NCBI GenBank assembly: GCA_023415575.1
Contig: JAEZKF010000026.1
Coordinates: forward strand, 1-35,341
From: Bacillota bacterium
GTDB taxonomy: Bacteria; Bacillota; Clostridia; Oscillospirales; Ruminococcaceae
Direction: 5' to 3'
Length of the DNA stretch: 35,341 nucleotides
In this document: piece by piece, positions 14,601 through 24,386 of the stretch
Layout: the number at the start of each line of letters is the position of its first letter
Position numbering within the stretch: position 1 is the stretch's first letter
The notes under the pieces: generated by a model
Database searches by the model: none
Told to the model about the DNA's origin: nothing
Seen by the model: only the letters and a program-made list of their open reading frames with translations
Program-made: the position numbers and the translations under genes

Positions 14601-14655
14601 CTGAAAACCTCATCGCCCTACCGGTATTATCCGGCACGCAAACGGTAGTTTTCAG
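14601..14655 (-). other. Structured leader ahead of murC
   Basis: Outer arms CTGAAAA/TTTTCAG and inner arms CTACCG/CGGTAG (with an alternative CCGG/CCGG hairpin) fold a 55-nt element between the murC start and a likely promoter further upstream (a TATAAT at about 14680 on the minus strand with a poor -35). There is no U tract, so it is not a simple terminator. It matches no riboswitch I recognise. Confidence 0.4.
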
Positions 14656-14853
14656 ATTTGCCTTTGTATACTCAATATTATATTGCGTGTGGCTGTTAAA
14701 ATAAACACCTTTTTAAACAATATGAAAAAAATCTGCCATAACCTGCATAAGTCGCTGATAGGTGACTGATAATATATGCAGAGCGGAGTACCCGCCAATG
14801 GCAGGATACGGTACTTGACATCATACAAGACATTTATGGGAGGAAAAACAGTT

Positions 14854-15141
14854 ATGAACATCACAGAGATTAAGATACGCAGGATTTACAACGAGGGAAG
14901 GCTGCGCGCTCTCGTATCGGTCACCATTGACTCCGATCTTGCCGTACATGACATCAAGGTCATCGAAGGCCCGGAGCGTTTCTTTGTAGCAATGCCCAGC
15001 CGCAAGGAGGAAAACGGCGTGTTCCGCGATGTGGTACACCCCATTACCGCGGAAGCCAGAAGAAAGCTTGAGGATGAAATCTTAAAGGAGTATCACAACC
15101 ACATCGAGCAGCTGGCTAATACACAAGACCCAGAGCAGTAG
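14854..15141 (+). CDS. spoVG: SpoVG, RNA/DNA-binding regulator
   Basis: 95 aa from the ATG at 14854 with GGGAGG upstream; the frame is open to 14776 without a start signal. Begins MNITEIKIRRIYNEGRLRAL and continues VSVTIDSDLAVHDIKVIEG, FFVAMPSRK, VHPITAEARRKLE, the full SpoVG signature. In Firmicutes it affects sporulation, septation, virulence and capsule genes by binding nucleic acid. A 6-bp hairpin (AGTACC/GGTACT) lies in its leader around 14789-14816. I did not find a convincing sigma-H promoter. Confidence 0.97.
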   Translation: MNITEIKIRRIYNEGRLRALVSVTIDSDLAVHDIKVIEGPERFFVAMPSRKEENGVFRDVVHPITAEARRKLEDEILKEYHNHIEQLANTQDPEQ

Positions 15142-15150
15142 CCCTGGGGG

Positions 15151-15179
15151 TTTCAATCTCTTTTCATTTGTAGTATAAT
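15151..15179 (+). promoter_or_regulatory. Promoter of the CCA-adding enzyme gene
   Basis: TTTCAA - 17 bp - TATAAT, ending 44 bp before the start codon. Confidence 0.65.
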
Positions 15180-15223
15180 GGTATCGGTATATAAAGCATA
15201 TTACTGTGACGGGATGACTTCCT

Positions 15224-16405
15224 ATGACGACGATAGAGTTGCCGCATTATGTGCTAAAGGTACTCGATACTTTAAAAAAGGCGGGCCATCGGGGCTACGC
15301 CGTGGGAGGATGCGTTCGTGACGCCTTAATGGGGAACACCCCGGGCGATTACGACGTTGCCACGGATGCCACCCCCGAACGGGTCCGCTCTCTTTTTGAG
15401 CACACCGTCCCGACCGGCGAGCGGTTTGGAACCATCACAGTCATAATTGACCGCAATCATGTGGAGGTTACAACCTTTCGCACCGAAAGCGGCTACACAG
15501 ATAACCGCAGGCCCATGCTGGTTGCCTATGGGGCAAGCTTAAAGGATGACCTTGCCCGCCGCGATTTTACCATCAACGCCATCGCCTACTGCCCCGACGA
15601 GGGATTTATCGACCCCTATGGAGGCAGGGAGGACATCTCCTTGCGTGCGGTTCGGTGTGTGGGAAAACCGGACGAGCGGTTTGGCGAGGATGCGCTTAGA
15701 ATCCTGCGTGGCGTGCGGTTTTGCTCAACACTCGGCTTTGAGGCGGAGAGTGCGACACTGCTAGCCATGATACAAAATGCGCCGCTTTTAAAGAACATCA
15801 GCATGGAGCGCATCCGCGATGAGGTAAGCCGCATTATCATGACCGACCGCCCCGATGAGCTCAACATCATCCTCATGGCGGGCGGGCTTTCACACCTTTT
15901 GCTTGAGCCTTCGCAGAACCTTGGGCGCATCTCCAGGCTTCCGCAGATATTTGAGGAGCGGATGGCAGGGTTTTTGCTGCTGTGCTCGGGTAGTATAGTG
16001 GAAAGTATGCAGCTCTTGCGCCTGTCGCGGCGTGAGCAGCAGTATATCAGCGCCGTCACAGCGCTTGTAAATAAGCAGATGATAGCTGACCCTATCCACC
16101 TAAAACGCCTGCTTACTAAGTATGAGGTGGAGGAGCTGCTCAGCGCAGTGCGGGTAAAGGGTGCACTGTACGACGAAGAAAATATGCTGGAGTGCGTTGA
16201 GGAGATTCGCCGCATCGAGCACAGTGGCGAACCGTATCGTGTCTCACATCTTGAGGTCAACGGCACGGATATTCAGAAGCTTGATATTGTGCCGCCGCAG
16301 AAGACGGGTCAGGTGCTAAACTTTCTGCTCGGCTTATGTATCGGTAGCCCGCAGCTCAATGAGAAGGAAGCCCTGCTTGCACTTGCAAAAAGCTACAGCG
16401 AGTGA
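15224..16405 (+). CDS. cca: CCA tRNA nucleotidyltransferase (class II poly(A) polymerase family)
   Basis: 393 aa. Head domain: YAVGGCVRDALMGNTPGDYDVATDATPERV with the GG and DxD (DYD) motifs of the nucleotidyltransferase site split across residues 25-54, then RRDFTINAIAY (about 110-120). Neck: PDERFGEDALRILRGVRF, the flexible-loop and nucleotide-selection region. The body and tail follow the Firmicutes CCA layout, with no HD domain. It builds or repairs the 3' CCA of tRNAs; the tRNAs in this window already encode CCA, so repair would be its main role for them. It faces the nitroreductase gene convergently. Confidence 0.93.
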   Translation: MTTIELPHYVLKVLDTLKKAGHRGYAVGGCVRDALMGNTPGDYDVATDATPERVRSLFEHTVPTGERFGTITVIIDRNHVEVTTFRTESGYTDNRRPMLVAYGASLKDDLARRDFTINAIAYCPDEGFIDPYGGREDISLRAVRCVGKPDERFGEDALRILRGVRFCSTLGFEAESATLLAMIQNAPLLKNISMERIRDEVSRIIMTDRPDELNIILMAGGLSHLLLEPSQNLGRISRLPQIFEERMAGFLLLCSGSIVESMQLLRLSRREQQYISAVTALVNKQMIADPIHLKRLLTKYEVEELLSAVRVKGALYDEENMLECVEEIRRIEHSGEPYRVSHLEVNGTDIQKLDIVPPQKTGQVLNFLLGLCIGSPQLNEKEALLALAKSYSE

Positions 16406-16486
16406 CAAAAACAACGAGTTATGTCAACTTGATGCAGCAATTAAAGCCTTTATTATAATCTGTATTTGGAATAAAAGAATATTATG

Positions 16487-17218
16487 TTAACTAACGCTCC
16501 GTTTTTCAAACGGGGCGTTATTTCCGTATGGGAATCGTCCGCCCGCGGCGAGCTCAAAGTGATACTTCGCAATGCCCAAATCAATAAAGCAGGATACGTC
16601 CAGCTTGTCAAACCCAATCAACACTCTGCCGTCGATATATCTCACCCGAACCGGCTTGCGGTTTATCGCAGAAGGGGCAAGGCTTACTGCCTTCACGCCT
16701 TCCATGATCCAGTCAGGAGGGGTTTGGTCGGCACTGTAAAGCTGGTCTACCTTTTTGGATGCTAGATGCGTAAGCCGGTAGAGTGACCGCTCCTTTATAC
16801 CAACCTGCTTTGTTGCATAACCTACCGTAATTACGCAGACAAGTTTTTCGTTCTCCCGAAGCTCACAGGGACAAGCGCTGCGGTCAAAGGAACCGCCCAC
16901 CCAGCAGGTAGCAAGACCAAGCATGGTGGCGCGCAGAACAAGCCGCTCGCCAAAGTATCCGATCTTTTCAAGGTGGTGAGGGTCGCTTACATCAGCGACC
17001 ATCGCAAACAGGCTGCGCACACCGGAAAACATCCCGTAGCTTTTGGTAAAGCCCGAAAAGGCGGCAGAGCCATCCTCAACAAACTGGATATGAAGACCAC
17101 TTTGCGCGTTGCATTCTTCTATTAAGCTGCGCAGCTTATCGATTTTTTCCTGCTCTATGGGCGTGCTTTGATAGCTGCGCCTTGATGTTCTGACTTGTAT
17201 TGCCTCTAATTCAGTCAT
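16487..17218 (-). CDS. Nitroreductase-family flavoprotein
   Basis: 243 aa; ATG with GAGAGG six nt upstream. N-terminal AIQVRTSRRSYQSTPIEQEK (FMN-phosphate binding), GYFGERLVLRATMLGLATCWVGG split near residues 87-110, and C-terminal GIAKYHFELAA. The central part differs from classical NfsB enzymes and looks like the clostridial putative TM nitroreductase branch. Substrate unknown. The last residues (NAPFEKRSVS) are encoded by the arm of a terminator hairpin. It follows prfC by 63 nt and probably shares its transcript, separated only by a weak CCGGG/CCCGG hairpin. Confidence 0.85.
   Translation of the reverse strand: MTELEAIQVRTSRRSYQSTPIEQEKIDKLRSLIEECNAQSGLHIQFVEDGSAAFSGFTKSYGMFSGVRSLFAMVADVSDPHHLEKIGYFGERLVLRATMLGLATCWVGGSFDRSACPCELRENEKLVCVITVGYATKQVGIKERSLYRLTHLASKKVDQLYSADQTPPDWIMEGVKAVSLAPSAINRKPVRVRYIDGRVLIGFDKLDVSCFIDLGIAKYHFELAAGGRFPYGNNAPFEKRSVS
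16492..16520. terminator. Terminator embedded in the 3' end of the nitroreductase gene
   Basis: TAACGCTCCGTTT/AAACGGGGCGTTA, 3-nt loop, one G-U pair. The plus strand continues with TTTCC, serving cca; on the minus strand the stem encodes the nitroreductase C-terminus and stops 3 nt before its stop codon. Confidence 0.75.
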
Positions 17219-17281
17219 AGGGTACCTCTCGCTATATTCAAAGCCGGGTCTTACACTGCCCGGAAAGATAAATCCAATCGG

Positions 17282-18889
<1,608 letters not shown>

Positions 18890-19005
18890 GTAATCTGTTC
18901 ATCCTTTTCATTTGCGTTTGTTGCATCTGCGTTTTTACGTACCACAGCCGTGAGCATTGAGCATATCTGATTGCAGAATCGAGTTGTAAAGTGACACACC
19001 ATTTT

Positions 19006-19033
19006 ATTATATATTACATTTGCACTAAGTCAA
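19006..19033 (-). promoter_or_regulatory. prfC promoter
   Basis: TTGACT - 16 bp - TATAAT on the minus strand. Confidence 0.75.
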
Positions 19034-19157
19034 TCATACGGTTAGCCATTATTTTCATATTCGGCAGATTAAACGGTATCCGTTAGTAAAGAGCTACAGA
19101 ACATGGTAATGTTTATCGTGGTTTGACGGACAACGGAGTACATCAGCAGAAAAAAGC

Positions 19158-19207
19158 TTGACAAAATCCTACTGAATCTGTATACTATAAATACCCCGTG
19201 GGGGTAT
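19158..19207 (+). promoter_or_regulatory. Copper operon promoter with CsoR operator
   Basis: TTGACA (19158-19163) - 17 bp - TATACT (19181-19186). Directly after the -10 lies ATACCCC-GTG-GGGGTAT (19191-19207), a perfect CsoR-type GC-rich palindrome covering the transcription start. Binding would block initiation until Cu(I) releases the repressor. Confidence 0.92.
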
Positions 19208-19241
19208 ATTAATCTACTTATCGGTTTGGGAGGAAATTTTG

Positions 19242-19601
19242 ATGAATAAAAACACCTTAGCCGAACAGGAAGCGGTTAGCATGCAGCCAGGCGGTGTTTC
19301 CTGCTGCTGCACGGCAGATGACAATGCGAGAAAAACGGTGCGGGAAGAAAATCTACGCAACGATTTACTAAAGCGCCTCAGCCGCGTGGAAGGGCAGATT
19401 CGCGGTGTAAAGGGAATGATTGAGCGCGACGCTTACTGCGATGATGTCCTAAACCAGATTGCGGCGGCACGTGCGGCGCTTAAATCCATCAGCAGCCTCC
19501 TTCTTGAAAGCCACATCCACGGCTGCCTTGTGCGCAGGATTCGAGACGGGGAAGATGAGGTTGTCGACGAGCTGCTCGCTACAATCAACAAGCTCATGTA
19601 A
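19242..19601 (+). CDS. csoR: CsoR, copper-sensing repressor
   Basis: 119 aa from the ATG at 19242 (GGAGG eight nt upstream; a TTG one codon earlier is possible). The DUF156/CsoR helical core starts about residue 38 (LRNDLLKRLSRVEGQIRGVKGMIE). The Cu(I) ligands Cys66, His91 and Cys95 keep the 25- and 4-residue spacing of Bacillus CsoR. Unusually, the N-terminal tail of about 35 residues carries three adjacent cysteines (Cys21-23, GGVSCCCTADD). The operator in the promoter, and copA/copZ downstream, make copper the likely ligand over nickel or formaldehyde. Confidence 0.94.
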   Translation: MNKNTLAEQEAVSMQPGGVSCCCTADDNARKTVREENLRNDLLKRLSRVEGQIRGVKGMIERDAYCDDVLNQIAAARAALKSISSLLLESHIHGCLVRRIRDGEDEVVDELLATINKLM

Positions 19602-19634
19602 ACCATAATACATGGATAAAGGGGAATGATAAGG

Positions 19635-20147
19635 GTGAATAACTCTCCTAAACAAGAAAAAAAGCCGCAATACCTTGTTGCGCTTGCCGTCGTAGTAGGC
19701 GTAGTAGCTATCTGGCTTATTATGAAGCTTATGCTTTCAAGCGCAAATGAAGGACTTAACACGCGCCGTGAGTCGGTTACTGATGCCGATATTGTGATAC
19801 CCATTAGCGAGGTTACCGAAAACGCCACCTTCTATCCTGCAGTAGTCGGGGGAACCGAGATGGAGGTCATCGCCGTAAAGGCACCCGACGGCACCATCCG
19901 CACTGCCTTTAATACCTGCCAGGTTTGCTACCTCTCGGGCAGGGGATACTATACCCAGAGCGGTGATGTACTTGTTTGCCAAAACTGCGGCAACCGCTTT
20001 ACGATGTCCGATATCGAGATTGTTCACAGCGGATGCAACCCAATCCCGATAACAGAGCAATTTAAAAGCACAGCAGATGATAAAATCACCATACCGCTTG
20101 AAACCCTGAATGAAGCAAAGCCCCTGTTTGCAAGCTGGAAGCGGTAG
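19635..20147 (+). CDS. DUF2318 protein with membrane anchor, in the copper operon
   Basis: 170 aa from GTG at 19635 (AAAGGGG ten nt upstream; an ATG at 19626 lies too close to it). One membrane helix at about 12-34 (YLVALAVVVGVVAIWLIMKLML), then an extracytoplasmic domain with five cysteines: Cys95 and Cys98 (TCQVCYLSGRGYY), Cys115 and Cys118 (VCQNCGNRF), Cys134 (SGCNPIPI). This is the DUF2318 signature, usually seen beside or fused to iron or other metal-transport membrane proteins. Its position between csoR and copA, under the CsoR operator, suggests copper or redox metal handling outside the membrane (inference). Confidence 0.85.
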   Translation: MNNSPKQEKKPQYLVALAVVVGVVAIWLIMKLMLSSANEGLNTRRESVTDADIVIPISEVTENATFYPAVVGGTEMEVIAVKAPDGTIRTAFNTCQVCYLSGRGYYTQSGDVLVCQNCGNRFTMSDIEIVHSGCNPIPITEQFKSTADDKITIPLETLNEAKPLFASWKR

Positions 20148-20178
20148 TAATACGCAGTAAAGGAGGGGCATACACGGT

Positions 20179-22653
20179 ATGTTCACTCATAAAGAAACCA
20201 TACAGATAACAGGCATGACCTGTGCCGCCTGTGCAAAACGAGTAGAACGCGCTGTTGCAAAACTTGACGGTGTAGTCAATGCCAGCGTCAATATCGCAAC
20301 CGAACGCCTGTCGGTTGAATATGACAAGGATCGCCTGACGCATAAGCAGATTGCAGATTCAATTACCGCGGCAGGCTATGGGGTGGTTGATCAGGCTGAG
20401 CAAAACATCGTTACCATACCCATCGGCGGAATGACCTGTGCAGCCTGCTCGCAGCGCATTGAGCGTGTGCTCTCAAGGCTTGAGGGGGTATCTACGGCTT
20501 CGGTAAACCTCGCAACCGAGCGGGCAACCGTCACCTATGATCCGCATACCGTAAAGCTCTCGCAGATTAAAAAAGCAATCGCCGATGCGGGATACGAACC
20601 GCTTGAAATTGAGAAAAAATCAAGTGTGGATGAGGATAAGCTGCGCAAGGAAAAGGAAATCAGGATTCTGCGCATCAAGTTTATCATCGCGGCTGTTTTT
20701 GCAGTTCCGCTTTTGTATATCGCCATGGTTCCGATGATAGAATGGCTACCCTTGTCAGTACCGGCCTTCATCGATCCGATGGAGCATCCTTTGCGCTATG
20801 CGTTGACAGAGCTTTTTTTAACCATCCCCATTGTGATTGCGGGGTATCGGTTCTATACCGTCGGCTTTAAGGCCCTGCTTTCGCGCAGCCCCAACATGGA
20901 CTCCCTCATTGCAGTGAGCACCACGGCTGCCATCGGTTACAGCCTCTACTCGACCTACCAGATTACAAAGAATGCTGAACATGCAATACATGGTCTTTAC
21001 TATGAAACGGCCGGTGTCATTATTGCGCTGATTTTACTCGGAAAAACGCTCGAGTCAATCTCAAAGGGCAAGACCAGCGAGGCCATCAAAAAGCTGATGG
21101 GCCTTGCGCCCAAAACCGCAACGGTTGTTCGAGACGGGCAGGAGACGGAGATCCCCATCGATGAGGTGGAGACAGACGACATCGTCGTGGTGAAGCCCGG
21201 CGAGAAGATCCCCGTAGACGGCGTGGTGATGGACGGCCACACCGCCATCGATGAATCGATGCTGACCGGCGAGAGTATGCCCGTTGACAAAAAGGTCGGG
21301 GATACGGTCTATGCTGCCAGCATGAATAAAAACGGCTCCATACGCTTTCGTGCAACCAAGGTTGGCGGAGATACCGCACTTGCTCAGATTATCAAGCTTG
21401 TGGAGGACGCGCAGGGCTCCAAGGCCCCCATTGCACAGCTTGCCGATGTCGTCTCCGGCTACTTTGTTCCGGCGGTAGTCGCCATCGCAATCGTTACATT
21501 TATTGCATGGATGCTGGGCGGCCAGACGCTGACATTTGCGCTTACCAAGTTTATCTCAGTTCTTGTTATCGCCTGCCCCTGTGCGCTGGGTCTTGCTACT
21601 CCTACGGCAATCATGGTGGGAACAGGGCGCGGCGCTGAGCTCGGCATCCTCATCAAGGGGGGCGAGGCGCTTGAAACCGCCCACAAGATTGACACAATCG
21701 TGTTCGACAAAACGGGTACCATAACCGAAGGCAAGCCCGAAAGCACTGATATTATGCCTGCCAACGGCTTTAGCGAGCAGCAGCTTCTGCAGCTGGCAGC
21801 TACAGCCGAGCAAGGTTCTGAGCATCCGCTCGGCGAGGCGATTGTCCGTCGGGCAACCGAGCAGGGACTTGTGCTTGCTACTCCCCAGCGGTTTGAGGCC
21901 ATACCCGGTCACGGCATCGAGGTGCAGACCGAAGACAAGACAGTGCTCATAGGCAACCAAAAGCTCATGGACGAGCGCGGGGTAACCTTAGGGCAAAGCA
22001 AGGCGGATGCCGACCGCTTATCCTCCGAAGGTAAGACACCGATGTATGTTGCGATAGACGGAACCTTTGCAGGTTTAATTGCGGTGGCTGACGTTGTAAA
22101 GCAGAGCAGCGCCCGCGCCATTCGCCAACTGCAGTCGATGGGTATCGAGGTTGCGATGATTACGGGCGATAACCGCAAAACCGCCGAGGCCATAGCCGCC
22201 CAGGTTGGAATTACAAAGGTGCTTGCCGAGGTTCTGCCGCAGGATAAGTCCAACGAGGTTAAAAAGCTGCAGGCGGCAGGCAAAAAGGTATCCATGGTTG
22301 GTGACGGCATCAACGATGCCCCGGCTCTGGTACAGGCGGATATCGGTATAGCCATCGGATCCGGCACCGATGTTGCCATGGAATCGGCAGACATTGTGCT
22401 CATGAAGAGTGACTTGATGGACGTTGCCACCGCTATCCATTTAAGTAAGAGCACTATCCGCATCATCAAGGAAAACCTCTTCTGGGCTTTTGCGTATAAC
22501 GTTGCGGGAATCCCGATTGCAGCAGGCATTCTGTACCTGTTCGGCGGGCCGTTACTCAACCCGATGTTTGCAGCAGCCGCCATGTCGCTCAGCTCGGTAT
22601 CAGTGCTTAGCAACGCATTACGCTTAAAGCGCTTTAAACCATATCATTCTTAA
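20179..22653 (+). CDS. copA: CopA, Cu(I)-exporting P1B-type ATPase
   Basis: 824 aa. Two N-terminal HMA domains, GMTCAAC with Cys15/Cys18 and Cys87/Cys90. Membrane helices follow, then the actuator loop TGES at 363, the membrane metal site CPC at 466-468 (IACPCALGLATP), the phosphorylation motif DKTGT at 510, the P1B-specific SEHPLGEA, and GDGINDAPA at 708. It exports Cu(I) from the cytoplasm at the cost of ATP. SD AGGAGGGG lies ten nt upstream. Only 31 nt separate it from the DUF2318 gene and 18 nt from copZ, so one CsoR-controlled transcript is expected. Confidence 0.97.
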   Translation: MFTHKETIQITGMTCAACAKRVERAVAKLDGVVNASVNIATERLSVEYDKDRLTHKQIADSITAAGYGVVDQAEQNIVTIPIGGMTCAACSQRIERVLSRLEGVSTASVNLATERATVTYDPHTVKLSQIKKAIADAGYEPLEIEKKSSVDEDKLRKEKEIRILRIKFIIAAVFAVPLLYIAMVPMIEWLPLSVPAFIDPMEHPLRYALTELFLTIPIVIAGYRFYTVGFKALLSRSPNMDSLIAVSTTAAIGYSLYSTYQITKNAEHAIHGLYYETAGVIIALILLGKTLESISKGKTSEAIKKLMGLAPKTATVVRDGQETEIPIDEVETDDIVVVKPGEKIPVDGVVMDGHTAIDESMLTGESMPVDKKVGDTVYAASMNKNGSIRFRATKVGGDTALAQIIKLVEDAQGSKAPIAQLADVVSGYFVPAVVAIAIVTFIAWMLGGQTLTFALTKFISVLVIACPCALGLATPTAIMVGTGRGAELGILIKGGEALETAHKIDTIVFDKTGTITEGKPESTDIMPANGFSEQQLLQLAATAEQGSEHPLGEAIVRRATEQGLVLATPQRFEAIPGHGIEVQTEDKTVLIGNQKLMDERGVTLGQSKADADRLSSEGKTPMYVAIDGTFAGLIAVADVVKQSSARAIRQLQSMGIEVAMITGDNRKTAEAIAAQVGITKVLAEVLPQDKSNEVKKLQAAGKKVSMVGDGINDAPALVQADIGIAIGSGTDVAMESADIVLMKSDLMDVATAIHLSKSTIRIIKENLFWAFAYNVAGIPIAAGILYLFGGPLLNPMFAAAAMSLSSVSVLSNALRLKRFKPYHS

Positions 22654-22671
22654 TTCTTTAGGAGGACTATT

Positions 22672-22878
22672 ATGAAAACCGTAACCTTACAGGTAGAGGG
22701 CATGTCCTGCTCTCATTGCCAGAATGCCGTTCAAAAGGCTGTCAAATCTCTAAAGGGAGTAGACGAGGTAAAGGTAAGCCTTGCTGACAAGACTGCTGTG
22801 GTTAACTTTGACGAGTCGGTAGTGTCGATTGAGAACATCAAGGCGGCTATCGAGGACGAAGGCTATAGCGTAGTATAA
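22672..22878 (+). CDS. copZ: CopZ, copper chaperone
   Basis: 68 aa, a single HMA domain with GMSCSHC (Cys13, Cys16) and a ferredoxin-like beta-alpha pattern ending IKAAIEDEGYSVV. SD AGGAGG seven nt upstream. It carries Cu(I) to the HMA domains of CopA and to CsoR. Last gene of the copper operon. Confidence 0.95.
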   Translation: MKTVTLQVEGMSCSHCQNAVQKAVKSLKGVDEVKVSLADKTAVVNFDESVVSIENIKAAIEDEGYSVV

Positions 22879-22896
22879 AAGAGAGAGTAGCAAATG

Positions 22897-22938
22897 AAAA
22901 CCGCTCATCCATCGGCAATCCGATCGGTGAGCGGTTTT
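22897..22938. terminator. Bidirectional terminator between copZ and tcdA
   Basis: AAAACCGCTCA/TGAGCGGTTTT arms with an inner ATCGG/CCGAT pairing; T-rich on both exits (TTTTGCTATTTT plus strand, TTTTCATTT minus strand). Confidence 0.9.
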
Positions 22939-22952
22939 GCTATTTTAATTGA

Positions 22953-23720
22953 TTATTTGTCATGCGCTAGCAGGTCTTTAATAACCTCGCCTGCCAATAT
23001 CAGCCCGGCCACAGACGGCACAAACGACACGCTGCCGGGTATCTGCCGGCGTGCGGTACAGTGGCGCTTGACGCCGGGCGGGCAGACACAGCCTGTCTTG
23101 CAGTTTGCCCCGGTATCATCGTTTTTGGGGGTGAGTGCAGGTTCCTTGGAGTAGACGACCTTCAGCGATTTCACGCCGCGTGCGCGCAGCTCGCGCCGCA
23201 TCACGCGCGCAAGGGGGCAGACTTCGGTTTTATTGATGTCAGTGACCTCAAACTTGGTGGGGTCTAACTTGTTACCGGCACCCATGCAGCTAATGATGGG
23301 TATCCCAAGCTTGAATGCGCGCTCGGCAAGCTCCAGCTTTGCCGAGACGGTGTCTACGGCATCCACGATGTAATCGTATTGTGCAAGGTCGAATTCGTCG
23401 GCGTTTTGCGGGGTGTAAAAGCAGGAGAATATCTCTACCTTTGCATTTGGGTTGATGTCGAGGATGCGGTCGCGCATGACCTCGGTCTTTAGCCTGCCTA
23501 CGGTCGAATGTGTGGCAATCAGCTGGCGGTTGATGTTGGTTAAGCACACCTTGTCATCATCAAACAAGGCAAACGAACCGATACCGGCCCGCGCAAGGGC
23601 CTCGACGGTAAATGACCCAACGCCGCCAAGTCCGAACACAGCAACGCTTGCACAGCCCAGTTTACTTACGCCGTCCTCACCAATCAGCAGACGGGTTCTT
23701 GAGAATTGGTCCTGTTTCAT
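22953..23720 (-). CDS. tcdA: TcdA, tRNA threonylcarbamoyladenosine dehydratase (ThiF/E1-like)
   Basis: 255 aa; SD AAGGAGC ten nt upstream. The E1-like adenylation domain shows VAVFGLGGVGSFTVEALARAG split over residues 26-46, DDDKVCLTNINRQ near 74, and the Asp-containing DYIVDAVDT near 115. The conserved tail GSVSFVPSVAGLILAGEVIKDL is that of TcdA/CsdL. It cyclises the t6A base at position 37 of ANN-decoding tRNAs in an ATP-dependent reaction. Distinct from MoeB/ThiF because of the KTEVCPLARVMRRELR segment. It follows the HD gene by 42 nt. Confidence 0.93.
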   Translation of the reverse strand: MKQDQFSRTRLLIGEDGVSKLGCASVAVFGLGGVGSFTVEALARAGIGSFALFDDDKVCLTNINRQLIATHSTVGRLKTEVMRDRILDINPNAKVEIFSCFYTPQNADEFDLAQYDYIVDAVDTVSAKLELAERAFKLGIPIISCMGAGNKLDPTKFEVTDINKTEVCPLARVMRRELRARGVKSLKVVYSKEPALTPKNDDTGANCKTGCVCPPGVKRHCTARRQIPGSVSFVPSVAGLILAGEVIKDLLAHDK

Positions 23721-23762
23721 AGAAATAACTGCTCCTTTTTTGGCACGACGGCTTTTAAACGT

Positions 23763-24332
23763 TTAGGCGATAATACCGCTACTGGTCAGGGTGCGCATGG
23801 CTAGGATGGTCTCGGTAATCAACTCATCGAGCGTCCAACCCAGCATCTCGGCGCCGCGTTCAATCACCTCGCGGGAACAACCCGCGGCAAAGTTCGGGGT
23901 TTTGTATTTCTTCTTTACCGATTTAAGCTCCAAATCCATCACGCTTTTAGACGGGCGCATGATAGCGACAGCCCCAATCAGACCGGTAAGCTCGTCCACT
24001 GCATACAGTACCTTTTCCATGGTGTGCTCGGGTTTAATGTCTACCGTAATCTGATAGCCGTGGCTTGCCGCAGCGCGGATGATGCGCTCATCTATGCCGT
24101 GATTGCGCATAATCTCCTGCGTTTTGATGCAGTGCTCCTTGGGGTAAAGCTCAAAATCAAGGTCGTGCAGCAGCCCGACAATCCCCCAGAACTCCACTTC
24201 GTCCTCATAGCCGAGCTTTTTGGCAAAGTAGCGCATGACGCCTTCTACTATCTGCGCATGCTTTAGGTGGAAGTCTTCCTTGTTGTACTGCGTCAAAAGC
24301 TCCCATGCCTGCTCTCGTGTCAGTTCTGCCAT
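23763..24332 (-). CDS. HD-domain (HDIG) phosphohydrolase-like protein
   Basis: 189 aa from the ATG at 24332 (AGGAG nine nt upstream); the upstream extension to 24365 has no such site. HD motif residues: HLKHAQIVEGVM (first His) and VGLLHDLDFELYP (His-Asp), then AAASHGYQ and YAVDELTGLIGA. This family of single-domain HD proteins hydrolyses phosphate esters or nucleotides in other cases, but this clade has no substrate known to me. It lies between the MATE gene and tcdA on one strand with short gaps, so it may be co-transcribed. Confidence 0.88.
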   Translation of the reverse strand: MAELTREQAWELLTQYNKEDFHLKHAQIVEGVMRYFAKKLGYEDEVEFWGIVGLLHDLDFELYPKEHCIKTQEIMRNHGIDERIIRAAASHGYQITVDIKPEHTMEKVLYAVDELTGLIGAVAIMRPSKSVMDLELKSVKKKYKTPNFAAGCSREVIERGAEMLGWTLDELITETILAMRTLTSSGIIA

Positions 24333-24386
24333 TACCTTAACACTCCTTTTCTTTAATATGTCCATTTATAAGCGGCAAAGCGCTTG

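Larger units (their letters stand above)
18890..19241. other. Divergent intergenic region prfC / csoR
   Basis: 352 nt. It holds the minus-strand prfC promoter (19006-19033) with a leader of about 110 nt, and the plus-strand csoR promoter and operator (19158-19207). I see no small gene in the stretch between them. Confidence 0.6.

Noticed and set aside
14652..14864. 70-codon minus-strand ORF between murC and spoVG
   Set aside because: It overlaps the spoVG start and likely promoters and has no Shine-Dalgarno site or recognisable motif.
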